Shown here piece by piece: positions 17,249-25,885 of a stretch of DNA of 64,000 nt. A program made the position numbers and the translations under genes. The DNA is taken from assembly GCA_963771015.1 (NCBI GenBank), contig CAVYRN010000006.1, positions 124,001-188,000 of the forward strand, read 5' to 3'. The notes under the pieces were generated by a model. That model was not told where the DNA came from and did not search any database. It worked only from the letters and a program-made list of their open reading frames with translations. Positions within the stretch are counted from its first letter, which is position 1. Every line of letters starts with the position of its first letter. This stretch comes from CAVSJJ01 sp963771015 (GTDB lineage Bacteria > Actinomycetota > Actinomycetes > Actinomycetales > Dermatophilaceae).

Positions 17249-17959
17249 TCAGGTCGGGGCCGAGGCCCTGGGCGCCCGGGCCAGGACCCGCGCCCAGGCG
17301 GACAGCCCGCCGACACGGATCGGCTCGGCGCCGTCGGGCTGGACCGAGAACCACGGCACGTCCCAGCCGGCCAGCCGCAGCCGCCGCTCGACCAGGGCGT
17401 CCCGGCGCAGGTGGCCGACCCTCCCGTCGTGCGGGTCGTAGACGCTGAGGGCACTGTCGCCGTCACCTGGCAGGACGAGCGTCACGTGACGGGGTAGCAG
17501 GGAGTCACCGACGTAGAGCAGGGCCGGGGCGCCCTCGGCCACGACGAGGAGCAGCCGCTCGAAGGCGCCCGCCAGCGCCTCGGCATCGACGGGCCGGAGC
17601 ATGACGACCTGGTAGCGCGCCCCGGCCCGGGCCGCGCCCCGCTCGAGCTCGCGCCGGGCTCCCCACGGAGGGGTGCCGAGCCGCCTGGGCCAGGGGAGGT
17701 TGGGGGCACCCCCGGACCCGATGAGGCCGTTGGTACGGCGCAGGACGAGCTGCTCGTATGCCGCGAACCGCGCCTCCTCGGTCGCCGCCGCCGGGGCTCC
17801 TGGCGGGTGAGGATGCCCGGTGCGCACCCACGAGGCGAAGACCGGGTCGGCCGTCATCCGGGCAACGGTGAGGCAGGCCGCACCGCAGCTCACCGGGGTG
17901 CGCTGGATCGGGCCGGTATCACCGGCTCGGAGCCGATAGGGCGTCAGCACGTCCCCCAT
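17249..17959 (-). CDS. Peptidase C39-like / papain-fold protein of unknown role
   Basis: The 236-residue cytoplasmic-looking protein has no signal peptide. 'TPVSCGAACLTVARM' near residues 23-37 is the Cys box of C39-like peptidases (Q/T-x-x-SCG). 'RHVTLVLPGDGDSALSVYDPHDGRV' later supplies a His and an Asp in the spacing expected for a Cys-His-Asp triad (about residues 168-190). No ABC transporter, bacteriocin or lanthipeptide gene is adjacent, so the usual C39 role in leader removal is not supported. The ATG at 17959 has no obvious ribosome-binding site. It is convergent with valS and lies between valS and clpX. Function is unknown. Confidence 0.6.
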   Translation of the reverse strand: MGDVLTPYRLRAGDTGPIQRTPVSCGAACLTVARMTADPVFASWVRTGHPHPPGAPAAATEEARFAAYEQLVLRRTNGLIGSGGAPNLPWPRRLGTPPWGARRELERGAARAGARYQVVMLRPVDAEALAGAFERLLLVVAEGAPALLYVGDSLLPRHVTLVLPGDGDSALSVYDPHDGRVGHLRRDALVERRLRLAGWDVPWFSVQPDGAEPIRVGGLSAWARVLARAPRASAPT

Positions 17960-18090
17960 CGTGTCGAATGAGCGGGTCCGAGGCCAGCAGGCGGGCCGAC
18001 CTTGCGGGCTGGGAGCCCGAGGTCCACGGCCGGGACGGCATGCTGCCGGCGCCACGGCACCGGACGGACCCGGTGGACTCCTGGTCGATG

Positions 18091-19377
<1,287 letters not shown>

Positions 19378-19682
19378 GTGCCCGTCCTTCCGTCCGCGTC
19401 CAGGGCCCTGGTCGAACGTGTATGCCGACCGGGACGACGTCCCCGACGGTACCCGCCGGAGACCTGCACGTAGGTCATTCAACGCCCGGTGACGGGGGCG
19501 AGTCGCGCTTGTCCGCTGTCAGCGGAACAACGCGGTCCCGGGGATCCGCGGATGCGCCGTCCCAGGTCAGCCCCGCCGACGTGGGTGTTCCACCGTCCAG
19601 AGGGGGTCGCTAGACTCCGCCGGTGGCGGACGTACCCTGACGTCTCGTCGCTCGTCCGACCGCGTCGATGGAGGTTCCTCTC
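19378..19682. other. Divergent intergenic region between clpX and the glycosyltransferase gene
   Basis: 305 bases without a gene. It holds a dyad CCGCTG-T-CAGCGG at 19513-19525 that fits the core of the ClgR operator as I recall it. A candidate -10 TAGACT on the plus strand at 19615-19620 could drive the glycosyltransferase pair. I see no RNA gene. Confidence 0.45.
19513..19525 (-). promoter_or_regulatory. Candidate ClgR operator upstream of clpX
   Basis: On the minus strand this reads CGCT-GAC-AGCG inside a longer dyad (TTGTTCCGCTG/CAGCGGACAA). It matches the CGCYNANRGCG core recalled for the Clp gene regulator ClgR. It is about 136 bases before the clpX GTG. The flanking W positions of the recalled consensus are not all met. 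Confidence 0.4.
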
Positions 19683-20855
19683 GTGTGCCGGGGAACCGTC
19701 CATCCGTCCGGCATGCCGAGCACCCCGATCCCTGCGCCGGCTCCCGTTGTCCGCCGGGTCGCCATCGTGTCGGGGAGCTTCGGGGCCGGGCACGACGCCG
19801 CCGCCCGCGAGATCGGGATCCGGCTGGCCGAGCACGGCATCGAGTCCGACATCCACGACATCGTCGACATGTTCCCGCCCGGGCTCGGCGGCGCCCTCAA
19901 GGCCGCCTACCTCCGCCAGCTCCGCAGCGCCCCCACGACCTGGGGCTGGCTGCTGAAGTCGCTCGACTCGGCCGGCGACCGCGCCCACTCGACCCTCCTC
20001 GCCCGTCTCGCCACGGCCGTGGCGGGCGCCGCAGGCCGGCGGGTGGCCGAGCGGACGGTCCGTGGCGCGGATGCCGTCATCGCGACCCACCCGTTCGCCA
20101 GCCAGGCGCTCGGCCAGCTGCGGCGCAGAGGTCGGCTGACCCAGCCGGTGTTCACCTATCTCACCGACCTGTCGGTGCACCGGCTGTGGGTCAACAACTT
20201 CGTCACCGCGCACCTGGCCCTGCACGCCGTCGCCGAGGCGGACGCCCGGGCGCACGGCGCGCACAGCGTCCAGCTGGTCCGTCCGGCGGTCCGCCGCACA
20301 CCCCTTGGGGCGCGACCCGAGAGCCTCCCCGACCGCGACGCCCTGCGGCGTGAGCTGGGGCTGCCGGTCGAGGCGCGCCTCGCCCTCATCACCGGCGGCG
20401 CGGAGGGGGTGGGTCGGCTCGCCGACGCCGCGCGCGACGTCCTCGCCGTCGGCGGATGCCACCCCGTCGTGCTGTGCGGCCGCAACGAGCACCTGCGCCA
20501 ACACGTGCTGCGCCTGCCCGGGGTGAGCGCCCTCGGCTGGGTCGACGACATGCCCGCCCTCTACGCCGCGGTCGACGTCGTCATCCAGAACGCCGGAGGA
20601 AGCACCTCGCTGGAAGCCCTCGACGCCGGGCTCCCCGTCATCAGCTACCTCTGCATCCCCGGTCACGGCGAGACCAACGCCAACGCTCTCCACCGGGCTG
20701 GGCTCGCCCCGTGGGTCCGCAGCAGGAGCGACCTCGGCGCCGCCCTGGGCGGGATCGTGACCGGACCGACCGCGACGACGACGTCAGCGGTCACCCAGCT
20801 GGGGGCGCTGGCGTGCGTGGGAGCCGTCGTCAGCGCGCTGGTGGAGGCCGGGTGA
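19683..20855 (+). CDS. GT28/MGDG-synthase-like glycosyltransferase
   Basis: The roughly 390-residue protein resembles the MurG / monogalactosyldiacylglycerol synthase group. An N-terminal Rossmann half starts with 'VSGSFGAGHDAAAREIG', the hallmark glycine loop of that group. The C-terminal nucleotide-sugar site contains 'NAGGSTSLEALDAGLPVISY' (residues about 305-325) and 'GHGETNA'. It probably transfers a sugar to a lipid at the membrane. I chose GTG 19683 because GGAGG sits 8 bases upstream; ATG 19668 in the same frame is an alternative, and the conserved domain begins about 20 residues later. It overlaps the deacetylase gene by GTGA. Donor and acceptor are unknown. Confidence 0.8.
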   Translation: MCRGTVHPSGMPSTPIPAPAPVVRRVAIVSGSFGAGHDAAAREIGIRLAEHGIESDIHDIVDMFPPGLGGALKAAYLRQLRSAPTTWGWLLKSLDSAGDRAHSTLLARLATAVAGAAGRRVAERTVRGADAVIATHPFASQALGQLRRRGRLTQPVFTYLTDLSVHRLWVNNFVTAHLALHAVAEADARAHGAHSVQLVRPAVRRTPLGARPESLPDRDALRRELGLPVEARLALITGGAEGVGRLADAARDVLAVGGCHPVVLCGRNEHLRQHVLRLPGVSALGWVDDMPALYAAVDVVIQNAGGSTSLEALDAGLPVISYLCIPGHGETNANALHRAGLAPWVRSRSDLGAALGGIVTGPTATTTSAVTQLGALACVGAVVSALVEAG

Positions 20856-21574
20856 GGCGCCCTGCCCCGGGTCGCCCGGCGCTGGCCGCCGGCGTCGTCC
20901 TGGCCGCCCAGCTCGCACCGGCCCTGACGTCGCTGGCCCCGCGGCGACGCCCGCTGGTCCTCCCCCGCCTGTGCGGGGTCTCCCCGGCGCACCACCTGGC
21001 CCTGACCTTCGACGACGGACCGGACGGAGTGGGCACGCCTCACCTGCTCGACGTCCTGGACCGGCATGGGGTCCGGGCGACCTTCTTCCTGCTCGGCTCC
21101 CACGTGGCGCGGCACGCCGACATCGTCGCCGAGATGACCGGGCGCGGCCACGAGCTGGCCGTGCACGGCTGGGACCACGTGGCGGCGCCGGTGAAGCGCC
21201 CGGGTGCGCTGCACCGGGAGCTGGGCCGCGCGGTCGAGGCGATCACCCACGCCTCTGGCGTGGTTCCCACGTGGTACCGCCCGCCGTACGGCGTCCTCAC
21301 CACCGAGTCGCTGCGGGCGGCCCGTGCCGCCGGCCTGCGCACCGTGCTGTGGTCGGCGTGGGGTGTCGACTGGGCCGCCGGCGCCACGTCCGAGACGGTG
21401 GAGCGCCGCGTGCTCCGAGACGCCCGCCCGGGCGGCACCGTGCTGCTCCACGACAGCGACCGCACAAGCGCGCCGGGGTCGTGGCGGGTGACCGCCGCGG
21501 CCACCGACGTGCTGTTGCGAAGGTGGGCCGGCCTGAACGTGCCGGTGGGCCCGCTGGCCGACCACGCCCTCTGA
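20852..21574 (+). CDS. Polysaccharide deacetylase (NodB homology domain)
   Basis: The 240-residue protein begins at a GTG overlapping the preceding stop (GTGA), so it is translationally coupled to the glycosyltransferase gene. NodB motifs are clear: 'TFDDGPD' (motif 1, Asp pair, residues about 51-57), 'HELAVHGWDH' (motif 2, metal His residues), 'RPPYG' (motif 3) and 'LLHDS' (motif 5). The first 35 residues form one hydrophobic segment that may be a signal anchor. It removes acetyl groups from an N-acetylated sugar polymer or glycolipid. Coupling to a glycosyltransferase suggests the pair builds and modifies one glycoconjugate. Confidence 0.88.
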   Translation: MRRPAPGRPALAAGVVLAAQLAPALTSLAPRRRPLVLPRLCGVSPAHHLALTFDDGPDGVGTPHLLDVLDRHGVRATFFLLGSHVARHADIVAEMTGRGHELAVHGWDHVAAPVKRPGALHRELGRAVEAITHASGVVPTWYRPPYGVLTTESLRAARAAGLRTVLWSAWGVDWAAGATSETVERRVLRDARPGGTVLLHDSDRTSAPGSWRVTAAATDVLLRRWAGLNVPVGPLADHAL

Positions 21575-21595
21575 CGCGAGTCTCAGCCCTCCGGT

Positions 21596-22246
21596 TCAGG
21601 CCTCCTCGGATGCCTTCCGGGAGTCCAGCACCTCGTCGATGAGGCCGTACTCCTTGGCCTGCGCGGCGGAGAGGATCTTGTCGCGCTCGATGTCCTTGCG
21701 GACCTCCTCGATCGTGCGTCCGGTGTGCTTGGCCAGGGTCTCCTCCAGCCACTCACGCATCCGGATGATCTCGTTCGCGGTGATCTCCAGGTCGGACGCC
21801 ATCCCGCCGGCACCCTCCATCGCGGGCTGGTGGATGAGCATCCGTGCGTTCGGCAGGGCGAACCGCTTGCCCTTGGCGCCGGCGCCGAGGAGGACCGCGG
21901 CGGCCGAGGCGGCCTGGCCGATGACGAACGTCTGCACGTCGGGACGGATGTACTGCATCGTGTCGTAGATGGCCGCCATCGCCGTGAACGAGCCGCCGGG
22001 GCTGTTGATGTACATGAGGATGTCGCGGTCCGGGTCCTGGGACTCCAGGACGATGAGCTGGGCGATGACGTCGTCGGCCGACGCGTCGTCGACCTGCACC
22101 CCGAGGAAGATGATCCGGTCCTCGAAGAGCTTGGTGTAGGGGTCGAGTCGCTTCATGCCGTAGGAGGTGCGCTCCTCGAACTGCGGCAGGATGTAGCGGC
22201 CCGTCGGGCTCGGCACGTTCAGGCGGCCGGTCGGTTCAACGTTCAT
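21596..22246 (-). CDS. clpP2: ATP-dependent Clp protease proteolytic subunit 2
   Basis: The 216-residue serine peptidase has the active Ser in 'IGQAASAAAVLL', His in 'RMLIHQP' and Asp near 'RDKILSAAQA'. The extended N-terminal region ('YILPQFEERTSYGMKRLDPY') is typical of the actinobacterial ClpP2. It assembles with ClpP1 into the heteromeric degradation chamber that docks ClpX or ClpC. The ATG at 22246 has AAGGA about 11 bases upstream. It lies 38 bases downstream of clpP1 and is surely co-transcribed with it. Confidence 0.95.
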   Translation of the reverse strand: MNVEPTGRLNVPSPTGRYILPQFEERTSYGMKRLDPYTKLFEDRIIFLGVQVDDASADDVIAQLIVLESQDPDRDILMYINSPGGSFTAMAAIYDTMQYIRPDVQTFVIGQAASAAAVLLGAGAKGKRFALPNARMLIHQPAMEGAGGMASDLEITANEIIRMREWLEETLAKHTGRTIEEVRKDIERDKILSAAQAKEYGLIDEVLDSRKASEEA

Positions 22247-22284
22247 GGGGATGGGGTTCCTTCGCACGGTCTCTGGTCGCTCGG

Positions 22285-22908
22285 TCAGTCGGTGACGGGG
22301 TTGCTGACGGTCGGACCGGCCTGGGTCGCCGTCCGGATGACGTGGTCGACGAAGCCGTACTCCTTGGCCTCCTGCGCGGTGAACCAGCGGTCGCGGTCGG
22401 AGTCCTTCTCGATCTGGTCGATGGTCTGCCCCGTGTGCTCGGCAATGAGCTCGGCCATCTGCTTCTTGATGTGCAGCAGCTGCTCGGCCTGGATCTTGAT
22501 GTCGCTCGCCGTGCCTCCGATGCCGCCGGAGGGCTGGTGCATCATCACCCGGGCGTGCGGAGTGGCGTAGCGCTTGCCGGGGGTTCCGGCGGAGAGGAGG
22601 AACTGGCCCATCGAGGCCGCCATCCCCATCGCCACGGTGGCGACGTCGTTGGGGACCCACTGCATGGTGTCGAAGATCGCCATGCCCGCCGTGACGGAGC
22701 CGCCGGGGCTGTTGATGTAGAGCCAGATGTCCCGCTCGGAGTCCTCGGCGGCGAGCAGGAGCATCTGCGCACAGATCGCGTTGGCGTTGTCGTCGCGGAC
22801 GTCCGAGCCGAGGAAGATGATCCGCTCCTTGAGGAGCCGGTTGTAGATGTGGTCGTCGAGGCCGAACTGGGGGCCCTCCCCCGCTGCGGTGATCTCGGTG
22901 CTGCTCAC
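22285..22908 (-). CDS. clpP1: ATP-dependent Clp protease proteolytic subunit 1
   Basis: The 207-residue ClpP has the active Ser in 'AMGMAASMGQFLL', His in 'VMMHQPSGG' and Asp in 'SDRDRWF', with the substrate-gating loop 'YINSPGGSV'. The GTG at 22908 has AAGGAG 9 bases upstream and gives the usual short N-terminus; longer reading upstream is Arg/Pro-rich and not family-like. A -10 TAGGGT (22994-22989) and a possible ClgR site at 23033-23047 lie ahead of it. In most actinobacteria tig is directly upstream; here an MFS gene and a surface-protein gene intervene. Confidence 0.95.
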   Translation of the reverse strand: MSSTEITAAGEGPQFGLDDHIYNRLLKERIIFLGSDVRDDNANAICAQMLLLAAEDSERDIWLYINSPGGSVTAGMAIFDTMQWVPNDVATVAMGMAASMGQFLLSAGTPGKRYATPHARVMMHQPSGGIGGTASDIKIQAEQLLHIKKQMAELIAEHTGQTIDQIEKDSDRDRWFTAQEAKEYGFVDHVIRTATQAGPTVSNPVTD

Positions 22909-22988
22909 GCTGGTTCGCTCCTTCGATGGCGATCGGTGTCGGCGGTCGGGTCCGGGGACACCGCGTGGACGCCGTCTGCTGTCAGTGA

Positions 22989-22994
22989 CCCTAA
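22989..22994 (-). promoter_or_regulatory. Candidate -10 box of the clpP1-clpP2 promoter
   Basis: TAGGGT on the minus strand lies 81-86 bases before the clpP1 GTG, in the 160-base gap after the MFS gene. It matches the TANNNT pattern seen before several other genes in this window. Confidence 0.4.
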
Positions 22995-23032
22995 CGCGGA
23001 GGCTCGCCCCGGCACTCCCCGCCCCCGGGCCT

Positions 23033-23047
23033 GTTCGCCCTGAGCAC
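23033..23047 (-). promoter_or_regulatory. Candidate ClgR operator upstream of clpP1
   Basis: The minus strand reads GTGCTCAGGGCGAAC, matching 9 of the 10 specified bases in YGCYNANRGCGWWS-type ClgR sites as I recall them. It lies about 40-55 bases upstream of the candidate -10, a position suited to an activator. Confidence 0.4.
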
Positions 23048-23068
23048 AACGGCGGGCACCGGCGATGC

Positions 23069-24277
23069 CTACCCGGGGGCGGATGCCGCACGCCCCGGTT
23101 CGCGAACGGCGGGGATCACCGCCTGGACGAGGACGGCCATGGTTCCGACCGCGAGGAGGGCGTTGAGGACGCCCACGCGGTCGCCGAGGAACCCCAGGAC
23201 CGGTGGTCCGGCGATGAAGGCCAGGTACCCGATCGTCGCGACGACCGACATCCGCGCCGGGGCGCGGGCCGGGTCGTCGGCCGAGGCGCTCATCCCCACC
23301 GGGAACCCGAGCGCGACACCGACCCCCCAGATCGCGGTGCCGGCATACGCGAGCCAGACCGGGCCATAGATGACGAGCAGCGAACCCACGATGGCGATCC
23401 CGAAGCACCCGCGCAGGACGGGGACCCGCCCGTAGCGGTCGAGCAGGCCGGTCCCCACGACGCGTCCGATGGTCATCGAACTGAGGAAGGCCGCGAAGGC
23501 GAGGACCCCGGCCCAGGCGGGTAGGTGGTGGCCGTCGACGAAGGCCACTGCCATCCAGTCGTTGGCCGTGCCCTCGGTGAAGGCGGCGACGAGCGTGACG
23601 AGGCCGATGAGCAGGGTCCGACGTTCCCGCCACGCCGAGCGCTGAGGTGGCCCGGGGGACGTCCCGACCGCGACGTGGTCGTCCTCGACGGTGCGCGGCA
23701 GGAAGTACCGGAGGGACCACCATCCCCCCACGAGGACGGCGCCGGCGGCCACCGCGAGGTGGACGACGATGCTGATCCTGGCCCAGGACATCGCCGCCGC
23801 GACGAGCGCACTCACCACCGTGCCCGCGCTGAAGGCGGCGTGGAAGCGGGGCATGACGCTCTGGCCGAGGAGCCGCTCGACGGTCGCGGCCTCGAGGTTC
23901 ATCGCGACGTCCCAGATGCCGACCCCCATCCCGAGGAGGACCAGACCGCCGGCGACAACGATCCGCCGGTGCCAGACGTCGACCCCGAGACCGAGGACGA
24001 GCGACCCGGTGGCCGCCACGGCGATGCCGCCGAAGATGGTCCGGACCACCCCGAACCGGTGCGCGATCCGGCCCGCTGATGGCAGCGACACGAGGGAGCC
24101 GAGCGAGGCGGCGAACAGCGTCGCGCCGAGCTGCCCCGGAGTCAGGTGCAGCTCGGCCTTGGCGTCGGCGATCCGCGAGGCCCAGGCGGCGAACTCGATG
24201 CCGGCCAACGTGAAGACGGCGAACACCGCGTTCCGTGCAGCGAGCACGGTGGGGCGCGGCGGGGCGGCGACCGGCAT
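23069..24277 (-). CDS. Major facilitator superfamily transporter
   Basis: The 402-residue protein has about 12 hydrophobic segments and the MFS loop signature 'GRIAHRFGVVRTI' between helices 2 and 3. The early helix contains 'EFAAWASRIADAKAEL', a pattern I associate with the YfcJ/FucP-like 'MFS_1' group that includes fragments of nitrate and sugar exporters; substrate cannot be assigned. The ATG at 24277 is the first start before the conserved region, and 44 bases separate it from the surface-protein stop, so the two may share a transcript. It is an insertion relative to the usual tig-clpP1 order. Confidence 0.8.
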   Translation of the reverse strand: MPVAAPPRPTVLAARNAVFAVFTLAGIEFAAWASRIADAKAELHLTPGQLGATLFAASLGSLVSLPSAGRIAHRFGVVRTIFGGIAVAATGSLVLGLGVDVWHRRIVVAGGLVLLGMGVGIWDVAMNLEAATVERLLGQSVMPRFHAAFSAGTVVSALVAAAMSWARISIVVHLAVAAGAVLVGGWWSLRYFLPRTVEDDHVAVGTSPGPPQRSAWRERRTLLIGLVTLVAAFTEGTANDWMAVAFVDGHHLPAWAGVLAFAAFLSSMTIGRVVGTGLLDRYGRVPVLRGCFGIAIVGSLLVIYGPVWLAYAGTAIWGVGVALGFPVGMSASADDPARAPARMSVVATIGYLAFIAGPPVLGFLGDRVGVLNALLAVGTMAVLVQAVIPAVREPGRAASAPG

Positions 24278-24321
24278 GCCCCTATTCGACCACCCGGACG
24301 AGGGCGAGTCTCGGCGTGGGG

Positions 24322-25638
24322 TCACCCCCTGCTGACGATGACCTTCGACAGGGGCACCGAGACCGGCGTCGAGTCGGTGGGGCGGGTCCGGAACAGGCCG
24401 CCGACGTCGACCGCCACGTTGACCGACCCGGCGGCGTTGTAGATCTTGAAGGTCCGGTCGGGCCGGATCGGGATGAAGGCCGAGCTCGCCACGATGTGTC
24501 CGGCCGCGACGTTGGTGTTGCTCACCCAGGGTCGGGTCGTGGCGCCGTTCCAGACGGTCAGGTAGGTCCTCCGCGTCGGCTTGATGGTCGTGAGGTTCGT
24601 GGCGAGAGCTGCGACCCCGACGCCCCAGTCGGGCGACGGCGCGCCCGCCAGCCGAGCCTCGCCCGGGCCGATGGGCCGACGAGCCGTCCCCGTGCCCGTC
24701 CGCGAGTCGACGGCGCGGACCGGGGCAACGGGCTCGAACCGGTAGCCGGGCACGGTCTGGTCCACGAAGACACCGACAAGGTCGACGATGACCTGGGCCT
24801 TGCCGCCGGAGGCGTTCAGGATCCCGATCGTCGTCCATCCGCTCGTGGGTTCACCGAGGGTGTAGTTGATCGAGGCCGGGGTGACCGCCATGTTGGCCAC
24901 GGTGCTGTGGGGCCCGAAGTTGACCGTCGAGGTGCCCAGCGGGACCGACCACCCGTCCCAGACCTTGACGTACCCCTTCGACGTCGCACCCGTAACGGTG
25001 ACGTTGACCGCGAGCGACCACACCTGCTTGTTGCGAGACCCGAAGTCCAACCGCAGGCGGATGTCCTCACCGGCCTTGAGCGCAGAGCTCTTCCGGCTGT
25101 CGAAGATACGCCGTGGCGTCATCGGGTGGTAGAGCGCTCCCCGGGTCGCCGTCGAGGTACCTGGGCCGCGGTAGTAGCCGAGAACGTCGATGACGACGTT
25201 CGTCGTACCGGCGGAGTTGTAGAGCCTGAACGAGCCGTCCGTTGCCAGGGGGACGGTGACCATGTTCGCGCCGGTCCACCCCGCCGGGAAGTTGATGCTC
25301 GACGCCAACGGCCGGGCCGGGCCTGGGTAGGCCGTGAGATAGCCGCTCCGGGTGGGCCGCACCAGGGTGAGGTTGACCACCAGGGCGGTCACGCCCGCGA
25401 CCCCGACGAAGGGATCGTCCGCGGTCTGGACGGCACGCACCTCCCTGGGCCTGAGCGCGTTGCCGCCGAGGCCGACCCGGGTGTCCATCAACCGGTGCTG
25501 ACCGACCGTGCTGTATGCGCCGTCGGTGTCGTAGGCGGCCGCGGCGGCACCCTCGGCCGGGCCCGAAGCGGCCGCCGGCGCCATACCGGCCGCAACGGCC
25601 GCAACGGCGATCGCAGCGAGCAGGGTGTGTCGGCGCAT
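24322..25638 (-). CDS. Secreted protein with three tandem beta-rich repeats
   Basis: The 438-residue protein has a signal peptide (residues 1-28) and three repeats of about 125 residues. Each starts with an 'R-x-D-S/T-R' motif ('RLMDTRVG', 'RIFDSRKS', 'RAVDSRTG'), continues through 'VTALVVNLT..PT.SGYLTAYP' and ends in 'YN.AGT.NV.IDV.GYY'. The repeats are common in exported actinobacterial proteins and usually accompany cell-wall hydrolases or cell-surface polysaccharide binding, but no catalytic domain is present here. No C-terminal anchor is visible. The ATG at 25638 is chosen over GTG 25644 because GAGGA lies 7 bases before it. Function is unknown. Confidence 0.75.
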   Translation of the reverse strand: MRRHTLLAAIAVAAVAAGMAPAAASGPAEGAAAAAYDTDGAYSTVGQHRLMDTRVGLGGNALRPREVRAVQTADDPFVGVAGVTALVVNLTLVRPTRSGYLTAYPGPARPLASSINFPAGWTGANMVTVPLATDGSFRLYNSAGTTNVVIDVLGYYRGPGTSTATRGALYHPMTPRRIFDSRKSSALKAGEDIRLRLDFGSRNKQVWSLAVNVTVTGATSKGYVKVWDGWSVPLGTSTVNFGPHSTVANMAVTPASINYTLGEPTSGWTTIGILNASGGKAQVIVDLVGVFVDQTVPGYRFEPVAPVRAVDSRTGTGTARRPIGPGEARLAGAPSPDWGVGVAALATNLTTIKPTRRTYLTVWNGATTRPWVSNTNVAAGHIVASSAFIPIRPDRTFKIYNAAGSVNVAVDVGGLFRTRPTDSTPVSVPLSKVIVSRG

Positions 25639-25702
25639 GATCACGTCCTCGAGTCGGCGGGGCGACGGGTGTCCGGGAGGCGACGATAGCGAACGGCGGT
25701 GG

Positions 25703-25754
25703 CGGCCGACGCGCCTACCGGCGAACGGCCGACACGACGCCGGGTACGGCCGAC
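25703..25754. repeat. Three phased CGGCCGAC boxes upstream of the surface-protein gene
   Basis: CGGCCGAC occurs at 25703-25710, 25726-25733 and 25747-25754, 23 and 21 bases apart (about two helical turns). The gap 25639-25885 otherwise holds no gene. The boxes could be operators of the secreted-protein gene. Confidence 0.4.
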
Positions 25755-25859
25755 GTCGCCGGCTCCACGACGAAGCATGACGGTCACGTCCTTAGGTGAG
25801 GGCTAAGGGTGAAGCCGTCTGCACGGTAGGCAGGTCGGGACGGGGGTCGGGCGGGGGGG

Positions 25860-25880
25860 CCTCCGGCGCTGCCGGCGGCC
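25860..25880 (-). terminator. Hairpin after tig
   Basis: GCCTCCGGC and GCCGGCGGC form a 9-bp stem with one mismatch and a 3-base loop, starting 6 bases past the tig stop. A second small hairpin (CCTTAG / CTAAGG) follows at 25790-25808. Confidence 0.5.
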
Positions 25881-25885
25881 GGGGG

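Noticed and set aside
19623..19640. Leader peptide (GTG GCG GAC GTA CCC TGA) ahead of the glycosyltransferase
   Set aside because: It follows a -10-like TAGACT but is only five codons, with no regulatory codon run; chance is more likely.
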